From positions 1 to 43,849 of IMG/VR virus record IMGVR_UViG_3300012017_000270: a stretch of 43,849 nucleotides of DNA; one strand, 5' to 3'. Below the pieces are notes generated by a model. It worked only from the letters and a program-made list of their open reading frames with translations. It did not search any database and was not told where the DNA came from. Shown in pieces: positions 37,688 to 43,849 of this stretch. The position numbers were made by a program, and so were the translations under genes. This stretch comes from a virus. The first letter of the stretch is position 1; each line of letters starts with the position of its first letter.

Positions 37688-38596
37688 TCAGGACATACGA
37701 TCACGCATCATCGCGGACACGCTGGCGATAGCCTTTTCACGCCCAGTAACTGGACGTTTGCCGTTGTTTGCCGGACGGGCAATCAACTGCGACTCTCGCT
37801 GCTTGACCTTTGAAACTAGTGACCGCTGTTCCATCTGTTTTACTTTGCTGCCGAAAACGCTTCGGACAGCCTGATCAAACGCTTCGCTAGAATCTGGAAT
37901 CCGCTTCTTTGCGGACTTTGCCAACTCGCGAATACGCTGCATTTCCGATACAACAACCGCACGCGCCTTGTACTCCTCTGACCGGGGTGAAAGAGAGTGA
38001 GATGGGCCGTCGCCAAAAATATCGACGTAGTCCTCACCTAACTTTGCAATCATGTAGTCAGCCTCGTCAGGGCGTGAAGTCGAAGCAGACTCTGAAGGTC
38101 GCGCACGCACCTTGTCGAGTTCTGCTTTCAACGCCTTGATTGCCTTGATAGCCGACGGATCAATCGCGTCGTCGGGATCAAGATTCGTCAATGCGTCGTA
38201 CTCGGAACTTGGACTTTCGTCCGCATCAGCATCTCTGCTGGAAGTTTGGGTGGTGGTTTCCGTGGTTGCTTGCCGCTGTAAAGCAGCAATCACGCTTCGG
38301 AGCGCACCGGGGTCTTTGATCTGTTCGATTTCATCGTTGTTCATACCAAGACCTTTTGCACGCTTGGCAAGATCTTGGATGACTCCAGCATCTGATTCAT
38401 CGACTGAGTCCGTCGCGCCGGACTTTGATGGTGCCTTTTCGCGAGACACCAAATCAAAATCGCTTGCTTCTGGTTCATCGAAGTCAAGGGGATCAGGGCG
38501 ACTCTTGTCGTTCAACTGCTCACGGGTAGGAAATGAATCCTGCTCTTGAGCGTCGAATGGGGGAATGAAATTTTCGGTTTCTTCGTTAGTCGCCAT
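37688..38596 (-). CDS. Scaffolding protein
   Basis: This 302-residue, very acidic, helix-rich and low-complexity protein lies between portal-linked genes and the capsid, the usual place and composition for a scaffold. Asp/Glu/Ser-rich N-terminal half and a basic C-terminal region (REKAIASVSAMMRDRMS) that would bind capsid subunits. Palindrome copy 6 lies in frame and encodes KSGATDS. The start at 38596 is chosen over an upstream in-frame ATG because it needs only an 11 nt overlap with the preceding gene. Confidence 0.75.
   Translation of the reverse strand: MATNEETENFIPPFDAQEQDSFPTREQLNDKSRPDPLDFDEPEASDFDLVSREKAPSKSGATDSVDESDAGVIQDLAKRAKGLGMNNDEIEQIKDPGALRSVIAALQRQATTETTTQTSSRDADADESPSSEYDALTNLDPDDAIDPSAIKAIKALKAELDKVRARPSESASTSRPDEADYMIAKLGEDYVDIFGDGPSHSLSPRSEEYKARAVVVSEMQRIRELAKSAKKRIPDSSEAFDQAVRSVFGSKVKQMEQRSLVSKVKQRESQLIARPANNGKRPVTGREKAIASVSAMMRDRMS
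38407..38424. repeat. Dispersed palindrome copy 6
   Basis: AGTCCG-TCGCGC-CGGACT, identical to copy 4, within the acidic N-terminal part of the scaffold gene (KSGATDS on the minus strand). Confidence 0.9.
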
Positions 38597-38951
38597 AGCC
38601 TGCGTTCCTATCAATAAAGCCACGCGCCGCAAGATACCGCTTACGGTGCGTTCGGTCAGTAAAAATCGCTTGACCAGTTCGCTGGTCAAACTGTGTCGGC
38701 ACCCCGATTGACTCGGAATGCTGGTATGCCTCGCCTGCTTGGTCTGGGTGTACCCCGGCGGCGTCAGACCGCATCGGCCACGCCCCTGCCCTAACTACCT
38801 CGACACCGGAGTGTTCCGCAACCATGTCGCGGGTAAGGGTCTGCCCCTCATGCTCCAGTTTGCCTTCCTTTTCACGGGAAAGCATGTCGGCAATAGTCAT
38901 TACTACTTCGACCAAACGCATATTTTCGTCACGATAGAGATATGTAGGCAT
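38586..38951 (-). CDS. FmdB-like small protein, cysteine-less
   Basis: The 121-residue protein starts MPTYLYRDE, like FmdB-type zinc-ribbon proteins, but the CxxC pairs are absent. The C-terminal part (SDAAGVHPDQAGEA, then GVPTQFD, RKRYLAARGFIDRNAGYGD) matches a conserved phage protein found beside portal genes. Its role may be in head assembly. The start follows the portal stop at once. Confidence 0.7.
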   Translation of the reverse strand: MPTYLYRDENMRLVEVVMTIADMLSREKEGKLEHEGQTLTRDMVAEHSGVEVVRAGAWPMRSDAAGVHPDQAGEAYQHSESIGVPTQFDQRTGQAIFTDRTHRKRYLAARGFIDRNAGYGD

Positions 38952-38952
38952 T

Positions 38953-40740
38953 TTACTGTGGCTGTCCCTGATTAGCCATTGCCATCAGGTTTCGCATTGA
39001 TTCTTGATCGTTACCCTGACGGGTAGCGCCGGATACGTTTTCACGAACGGTTGTTCTAGAAGTGACCGGGGATTGGAGCGGTCGATCCCCACCACCACCG
39101 CCAGCAGCCTGCTGCATGGCTTGCATTTCTTCTGGCGGAATACGTTCCAACATCCGCTCTATTTCTGGCAGGTTGGAGTACTGAGCCATGAGTTTCATGA
39201 ACTCATCCATGTTGACCGAGATACCCCGCTGCTGCAACTGTGGCGTCATTGGGATAATGAACTGTGTCATCATCTGGGAGATCGTCTGCAAGCGTTCGGT
39301 AGGCGTCCTGCTCTGCATGGAGTATGGAGCAATCTCCACCATGTAGTCAAGCAGATCGCCCTCGCGAATGTCCTGAGAGAACTCGACCGGAATAGTAAAG
39401 TCTGTGCCGGTGACAGTCTTGACAACCTTGGGAACCATCACAGGATCGTTCCAGAGATAGTCAGCAAGACTTTCAATGACAGACTTCACCGCTGTGGTGG
39501 TTCGATCTTGCATGTCAGCAATCAACATGTTGGCAGAACGCTGAATCAGCGATTCTTGTCCGACGGTGTTTGCCTGACGACCAAGACCACCAAGAGCATC
39601 AAGATTGCCGCCAAGATAGACAAAGAGATCCTTGAGTTGCAAGAGGAATGCAATGCTGGCAGGATCAGCCCCGCCATACCGAGCCTCGCGAGTGGCTTGG
39701 GGATTGTCCGCACGAATAGTGTCTCCATCGTTTGATTGAATCAAACGACGTCCATCTTCTTCTGCGCCACTAGAAACAATGGTTACCGTCTTTTGACGAT
39801 CAGCCTGACGCATGATCTTTCGGAACACACGATTCGACGCATCATGCAGATCGAGCATTGCCTGTGCAGGTGGCAATGGCATGAGGTTTCCGGGAACGTC
39901 ACCAAACGAAAGAATGTGATACGGCCCACTTTCCGGCCCATCCCACTCCATTACTCGCAACACCTTTCCACCATTGATTCCATTTTGATCCACAACCTGC
40001 ACCGTCACAAGAAGATTGTCATATGGAAGCCACAAATCCCACAGTTCAACAACCTCCATGTATCCACGCTCAGGGTTCCACGATCCACCAGTTTGAAGAA
40101 TCGAAACCTTTTCATCACCACCATCGTTGTAATCGGTAATGAGAGATGGGGTGATTTCTTGATCGCCAAAGATCTTCATCTCTTTAGCAGCCTCATACGG
40201 GAGTGTGTATCGGTTTCCAACATACTGACATAGATCCCAACTCTTCGCGTTCATGTCGAACACGAAGTCGTCAAAGTCAACTACGTCAGCGAATGGAAGA
40301 CCGGAGTCATGAACATAGCCCTCGATGTCTGATTGGTTTCCGGGAGAAATACCAACCTTCATGACACCAATAGAGAACATTGCATCAATGACCCAGCGGG
40401 ATATTGACGATTCAAGATTGATTTCCTTGATCAGCCAATTTAAAGCAAGTTCAAAGTCTGCTGCTGTTGGCGCCAGACTCTGGTCACGCGCAACAATCAA
40501 TGCTTGTGGCGCACGCGCTGCAACTTGACGGCGATAAATGTTCACCGCCATCTGCATCAAATTCAATGGCACCTTCTCAGATGCACCAAGTTCACCATAG
40601 TTACTACCAACGTATGCCCGAACAGCAGCCAAACGCTGCTCTCGAAATGGCTGCATGCGGTTACGCGAAAACTGCACAGACTCAAGAAGACGAGATGTCT
40701 GACGGTCATCAAGAGTGAGATTGCGTTTCTTCTTTGCCAT
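38953..40740 (-). CDS. Portal protein
   Basis: The 595-residue protein is encoded directly after the large terminase (start overlaps its stop, TAATG). It has the helix-rich core of phage portals, with 'VPLNLMQMAVNIYRRQVAARAP' near the start, a central beta part, a Gln/Met-rich C-terminus and a Gly-rich stretch (AAGGGGGDRP). It forms the 12-subunit DNA entry ring at one capsid vertex. ATG 40740 is preferred over a start 123 nt upstream that would overlap the terminase gene. Confidence 0.82.
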   Translation of the reverse strand: MAKKKRNLTLDDRQTSRLLESVQFSRNRMQPFREQRLAAVRAYVGSNYGELGASEKVPLNLMQMAVNIYRRQVAARAPQALIVARDQSLAPTAADFELALNWLIKEINLESSISRWVIDAMFSIGVMKVGISPGNQSDIEGYVHDSGLPFADVVDFDDFVFDMNAKSWDLCQYVGNRYTLPYEAAKEMKIFGDQEITPSLITDYNDGGDEKVSILQTGGSWNPERGYMEVVELWDLWLPYDNLLVTVQVVDQNGINGGKVLRVMEWDGPESGPYHILSFGDVPGNLMPLPPAQAMLDLHDASNRVFRKIMRQADRQKTVTIVSSGAEEDGRRLIQSNDGDTIRADNPQATREARYGGADPASIAFLLQLKDLFVYLGGNLDALGGLGRQANTVGQESLIQRSANMLIADMQDRTTTAVKSVIESLADYLWNDPVMVPKVVKTVTGTDFTIPVEFSQDIREGDLLDYMVEIAPYSMQSRTPTERLQTISQMMTQFIIPMTPQLQQRGISVNMDEFMKLMAQYSNLPEIERMLERIPPEEMQAMQQAAGGGGGDRPLQSPVTSRTTVRENVSGATRQGNDQESMRNLMAMANQGQPQ

Positions 40741-42464
40741 TACCACTCCAACTGTTTTAATTTTCGCTGCGAGGCTTGTAGTCGTCGCCATGCAAGAGTA
40801 CCAACTTGCATGTCGTTGCTCGATAATTTCTGCTGTGCCTTGCCGCGCATGCCCTTCCAACAAAGGGCGTCGGCAGTTGGACGGTCACCATGATTTTCTC
40901 TTGCACCGGACGGATCGGGAGTTGCCATGCTTCGTCCATGCACTACCCAGCCACCATCCGTATACACAATTTCCTTGCATTCCCTCAAAGAATCTGCTGA
41001 CTTATTCACAAACTCAGCCTCGTTGAGCGCCCGGCGGTACTCGCCGTAGACGGCTCGTTTCTCGTCTTTGGTTGGCCACCACCCCGGCACGTTCCCGGTT
41101 TTGGAGTTCATAGCCAGTTCGTTCTTGCGGAAATAGACGTTGCGGTAGCCAGCCTTCATGACGACGTCACCGAAGTTACGACCCGGCCCCGGTGCTTCCC
41201 AAATCATAAACGCCTCTTTCCCCATCCCCTTAAACCACCTACCCAGCGCCACAGCCAGCCGACCCAGTTCGTCCGGTCTGATCTTCGGATCCACATACTC
41301 ACCCACCTTCTCCCCCGTCAAGCAATCCCCAATCGTGATCGCGCTATTGCTGGCGCCGGTTCCAGTAGCAATGTCCACCCCAATCGCATAGTTCCGATCC
41401 GTTGGCAGCACCAACCCAAGTGTCGGATTGATCCACAACTTCAACCGCCCATTCCCAGTAGCAACAAAGTCAACAGGCTCAAACGTGTTCGGGTCAAAGA
41501 CAAGATTGCCACGACAGACAGCAGGCGTAGCCTTGGCTACCAATCGGTCAATCATTGCCGCATCGAAGAACAAGTAATCGCTGCCAGCAAAGTCAATGTC
41601 CAACTCCTGAGCAACTTCAGTTGAGTTAGCGCAGCGCAAGCACTCCTTGTCGTACCAAGGACTTCGTACCTTGCCAGTGGCATCGGTGTACAAGCCAATG
41701 GCTTTCACCGGGTGCCTCGACCAATGCATGCGCACCTGCTTCATGTCCGGCTTCTGAGCCAGATCATAAAAGGCATTCGCACTTCCATTGGGAGTCGAGT
41801 TAAAGATACGGCACCGCGTCGCATCGCGAGTCGCGCTCAATGCTCGATAGCCATCGCTCGACTCAAACGCAGCAAACTCATCAAGCATAATGGCTGTACG
41901 TCGGTCACCGCGTGCAACGTCGCCCGTCGTGGACTCGCCGTCAATGCTCGACCCATTGTCGTCGTTCGACAAACGCAACCGTGTACGGGTCATGTTCGGT
42001 AGCAACCAACCCGGCATGTTCTTATGCAAGAAGTCAAACTTCCAGAACAGACTCTTCGGGTTGCCAGCCTTGTCTACATAGTCCTCGTTACGACTCACGC
42101 ATAGAAAACTCTGACCATGCATAAACCGCCAACGGTGCTGAAACACAGACAGGATCAGCCATGACGCACCCATGTCGCGGCTCTTCGCCAGCAAGATATC
42201 TTCGCCCTTGTCCAACGAATCAATGATCGAAGTAATCGCCTCATCCTGAAACGGATAGGTAATAAACGGGATCGTCGATACCTTCAAGCGCGGGTCATAC
42301 GTCCAGCAAAACGAATTGATATAGAACAAAGGATCGTCAGCGCACATCTTCAACAGCGCCGACTTCTGTTTCGCACCCTGATTGCCAAACGCAATCAACT
42401 CACTACGGAAAGCAAGGTTCGCAATTTGATCTTTGGGTACAAGGTGAATGTGCGGGTAGTTCAT
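40740..42464 (-). CDS. terL: Terminase large subunit
   Basis: This 574-residue packaging motor has an N-terminal ATPase with a Walker A-like KSRDMGAS (94-101), Walker B IMLDEFA (192-198) and a STPNG coupling motif (223-227). The C-terminal nuclease domain begins YAIGVDIATGTG (D364), the first metal-binding Asp of the RNase H-like fold. It cuts concatemeric DNA and drives it into the head through the portal encoded next. The start is set 4 nt after the previous stop with a modest RBS. Confidence 0.92.
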   Translation of the reverse strand: MNYPHIHLVPKDQIANLAFRSELIAFGNQGAKQKSALLKMCADDPLFYINSFCWTYDPRLKVSTIPFITYPFQDEAITSIIDSLDKGEDILLAKSRDMGASWLILSVFQHRWRFMHGQSFLCVSRNEDYVDKAGNPKSLFWKFDFLHKNMPGWLLPNMTRTRLRLSNDDNGSSIDGESTTGDVARGDRRTAIMLDEFAAFESSDGYRALSATRDATRCRIFNSTPNGSANAFYDLAQKPDMKQVRMHWSRHPVKAIGLYTDATGKVRSPWYDKECLRCANSTEVAQELDIDFAGSDYLFFDAAMIDRLVAKATPAVCRGNLVFDPNTFEPVDFVATGNGRLKLWINPTLGLVLPTDRNYAIGVDIATGTGASNSAITIGDCLTGEKVGEYVDPKIRPDELGRLAVALGRWFKGMGKEAFMIWEAPGPGRNFGDVVMKAGYRNVYFRKNELAMNSKTGNVPGWWPTKDEKRAVYGEYRRALNEAEFVNKSADSLRECKEIVYTDGGWVVHGRSMATPDPSGARENHGDRPTADALCWKGMRGKAQQKLSSNDMQVGTLAWRRLQASQRKLKQLEW

Positions 42465-42721
42465 TCTTGCAATTCATCAAACGTCGGCTCGGCATCCTCA
42501 AGACTCATTGCACGAACAAAGATCGGAGTCCCATGCCCGACCCATGCACCAGTGACATTGAACTCAAAGTACTCCTCTGCCTCGTCCTCATCCATGCCAT
42601 CCTCCATCAACACCTTGATGCAGATGTCGCGGTCATACACCGCGTAGTGACGACTGAACTGCTGGCCGATCCCAATGAACGCTTTCTCAAAGCCATCAGC
42701 AAGCATGATCTTGTCGCTCAT
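42461..42721 (-). CDS. Conserved hypothetical phage protein next to terminase
   Basis: This 86-residue protein contains LADGFEKAFIGIGQQF, YAVYDRDICIKVLMEDGMD, EEYFEFNVTGAWVG and TPIFV. I know this pattern as a small conserved phage protein usually found near terminase genes, function unknown. ATG 42721 follows GGGGAGGG. The stop overlaps the terminase start. Confidence 0.72.
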   Translation of the reverse strand: MSDKIMLADGFEKAFIGIGQQFSRHYAVYDRDICIKVLMEDGMDEDEAEEYFEFNVTGAWVGHGTPIFVRAMSLEDAEPTFDELQE

Positions 42722-42722
42722 C

Positions 42723-43025
42723 TCAACCCTCCCCTTCATACATGATCCGTTCTAGTTCCTTACGACGGCACTCATTCAATAACTCATGTTGACGGTCAAT
42801 CTCAGCACGCATCCATGTCTGCTCTCGCATCTCCTTCGCCAACTCCGTGCGAAGGTGCATGATCTCGTCCTTGCATTCCGATAGGAGAACTTCCGCTTGC
42901 TTACAACGAGGTGACGTAAACCGTTCAACCTTCTCGACAATGTCCAAGTCGATCTCCTGTATCTCAAAGATACTCATATTCTGATCGACCCACCCCCAAT
43001 CAAGCAATCGTTTCTTCGCTGTCAT
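42723..43025 (-). CDS. Coiled-coil hypothetical protein
   Basis: This 100-residue protein is mainly one long charged helix (residues 40-95) with heptad pattern. The start at 43025 has GGAGA 6 nt upstream; a frame start at 43037 is also possible. It overlaps the putative small-terminase gene end. Unknown role, perhaps packaging assembly. Confidence 0.65.
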   Translation of the reverse strand: MTAKKRLLDWGWVDQNMSIFEIQEIDLDIVEKVERFTSPRCKQAEVLLSECKDEIMHLRTELAKEMREQTWMRAEIDRQHELLNECRRKELERIMYEGEG

Positions 43026-43581
43026 CTGTCTCTCCATTCACCTTTTCGCTAATCGCCCGTACACGCTCAATCAACTCCAACACCGCAGAGCCATCGTCAG
43101 ACAGCCGCTCCGACGCCTCCAACTGCTGCTTGCTCGGCATCATCTTCGCCCAAATCTGACCCCAGAACTGCGCCTCGTTCTGGTTGCTCCGACGCGCCCA
43201 TGACAGCATGCTCCATGCCTCCATGCTCGGCGCATCCTCTGCACTCGGATTGTCAACCATCATCTGCTTCGCTACCCATTCCACCGTCCGGGTAATCGAA
43301 CAAGTCCGGTCAGCAAACACCTCCCGGTTCACACGGTCAAGACCTGAGTCCGGCACGCCGGACTTTTCTGGTGCTTCAACCACTGCCTCAACCACAGGGA
43401 CAGCACCACTCGTCACCTCCGTAAACGCCTGCGCCCATGCGTCCGGTGCAGCCATCCCACCAGCCTTCAAGGCCTCACGACGCTCCACAAACGCAGCCCA
43501 CAGCCCAGACTCCACAAGTTCCGAACGCTGCGCAACTTTATTTTTACGGTGATGGAACTGATTCGATGGGACATGTGCCAT
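43000..43581 (-). CDS. Putative terminase small subunit
   Basis: The 193-residue first gene of the late arm lies a few genes before the large terminase. The N-terminus is basic and helical, with a motif (ALKAGGMAAPDAWAQAF) like a DNA-binding helix-turn. A variable linker contains palindrome copy 7 (KSGVPDS), then a conserved-looking block (SMEAWSMLSWARRSNQNEAQFWGQIWAKM). Position and size favour the small terminase, but no decisive signature is seen. Confidence 0.5.
   Translation of the reverse strand: MAHVPSNQFHHRKNKVAQRSELVESGLWAAFVERREALKAGGMAAPDAWAQAFTEVTSGAVPVVEAVVEAPEKSGVPDSGLDRVNREVFADRTCSITRTVEWVAKQMMVDNPSAEDAPSMEAWSMLSWARRSNQNEAQFWGQIWAKMMPSKQQLEASERLSDDGSAVLELIERVRAISEKVNGETDDSEETIA
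43347..43364. repeat. Dispersed palindrome copy 7
   Basis: AGTCCG-GCACGC-CGGACT, identical core to copy 3, in the linker of the putative small terminase (KSGVPDS on the minus strand); followed on the plus strand by TTTT. Confidence 0.9.
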
Positions 43582-43687
43582 GACTCAAGAATACCACAAG
43601 TTCATATGGGGTGTGGTTAGAGGGGGTATATCTTGCGCAATGACCGTGCCGGGCATTGCGGTTTGCTTTTCGCGGGTTGCGTGATGT

Positions 43688-43724
43688 GCGCGTGCATCGG
43701 GCGCTCGGCGCGTGCATCGGGCGC
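43688..43724. repeat. Two direct 17 bp repeats in right non-coding end
   Basis: The 17 bp unit GCGCGTGCATCGGGCGC occurs at 43688-43704 and 43708-43724, exactly 20 bp apart (about two helix turns). This spacing fits a pair of protein-binding sites, such as a packaging (pac/cos) or replication site. Confidence 0.75.
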
Positions 43725-43750
43725 GTTCCACCAACACGCGACACGCGCGG

Positions 43751-43849
43751 GGCGGCGGCGCGGCGGGGGCGGCGGGGCAGCGCCGGGGCGTGCGACCATG
43801 GGGCGCCATGCGGGTGGGCGGCGTGCGGCATGTAAAGAGAGGAACGCGC
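43751..43849. repeat. Right copy of 99 bp terminal overlap
   Basis: This is the partner of 4-102, in direct orientation with one mismatch. Joining the ends gives a circle of about 43,747 bp. The joined non-coding segment (43582 through 385) is about 550 bp and separates the leftward late genes from the rightward left operon. Confidence 0.85.

Larger units (their letters stand above)
43582..43849. other. Non-coding right end
   Basis: 268 bp upstream of the late arm without a gene. It holds a direct repeat (43688-43724) and then the GC-rich terminal overlap. A late promoter must lie here or in 1-385, but I see no clear sigma-70 match on the minus strand, so the late arm may use a phage-modified or host-modified promoter. 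Confidence 0.6.

Noticed and set aside
43582-43640. Extended -10 like TGGTATTCT on the minus strand before the late arm
   Set aside because: It would start transcription at or inside the start codon of the first late gene and has no -35 box.
1-43849. CRISPR array, tRNA or rRNA genes
   Set aside because: No regularly spaced repeats of CRISPR size and no cloverleaf or rRNA signature were seen by eye; a tRNA scan would be needed to exclude a degenerate tRNA.

Overview
The window looks like one complete genome of an uncultivated tailed double-stranded DNA phage (Caudoviricetes), about 43.75 kb once a near-identical 99 bp overlap between its two ends (4-102 and 43751-43849) is collapsed. The main evidence is a full packaging and head module (terminase, portal, scaffold, HK97-type capsid), a virion protein of 3,974 residues of the DNA-ejection/polyvalent class, tight ATGA/TAATG gene overlaps, and no rRNA, tRNA or host metabolic genes. 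I saw no integrase and no tail sheath or classical tape measure, so a podovirus-like lytic phage is the best guess. A spanin-like lipoprotein suggests a host with an outer membrane. Promoters match the sigma-70 consensus.

Layout. 1-385 is an extremely GC-rich non-coding end with a promoter. 386-5112 is a rightward operon of GC-rich genes: a MoxR/CobS-like AAA+ ATPase with a CobT/VWA-like partner, a DUF3846-like protein, two tiny membrane peptides and unknowns. 5113-5879 is a regulatory stretch with two terminators, two promoters, CCATGCTC boxes, poly-T runs, a 19 bp tandem repeat and one small gene. 5880-12686 is a second rightward operon at lower GC. It encodes an HTH protein overlapping the 5' end of a Cas4-like nuclease, a RecT-like annealing protein, a ParB-like zinc protein, a superfamily 2 helicase, a toprim primase and a RusA-like resolvase. 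No DNA polymerase is visible, so replication probably borrows host polymerase and uses recombination.

The operons converge at 12,687-12,941. From there to 43,581 everything is leftward. In transcription order this arm holds a possible small terminase, two small proteins, large terminase, portal, an FmdB-like small protein, scaffold, capsid and a surface or fibre-like protein. A cassette of overlapping tiny genes follows (membrane protein, spanin-like lipoprotein, Met-rich peptide, two tandem paralogues). Next come neck/tail proteins with a tiny HNH gene among them, a Cys-rich 497-residue protein, a 941-residue protein, the giant 3,974-residue protein, and three small basic or DNA-binding proteins.

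Most interesting signals. (1) A dispersed 18 bp palindrome, AGTCCG-N6-CGGACT, has eight intact or near-intact copies around the genome; four of the five coding copies read as the same short peptide in unrelated proteins. (2) The giant protein chains a zincin, a kinase-like domain, an ADP-ribosyltransferase-like domain and other blocks, and a recurring LSQSIR-type motif sits at the junctions, which suggests processing sites. (3) The phage carries a CobS/CobT-like pair whose VWA-like member lacks the metal-binding residues. All function calls come from reading motifs by eye; no database search was run.
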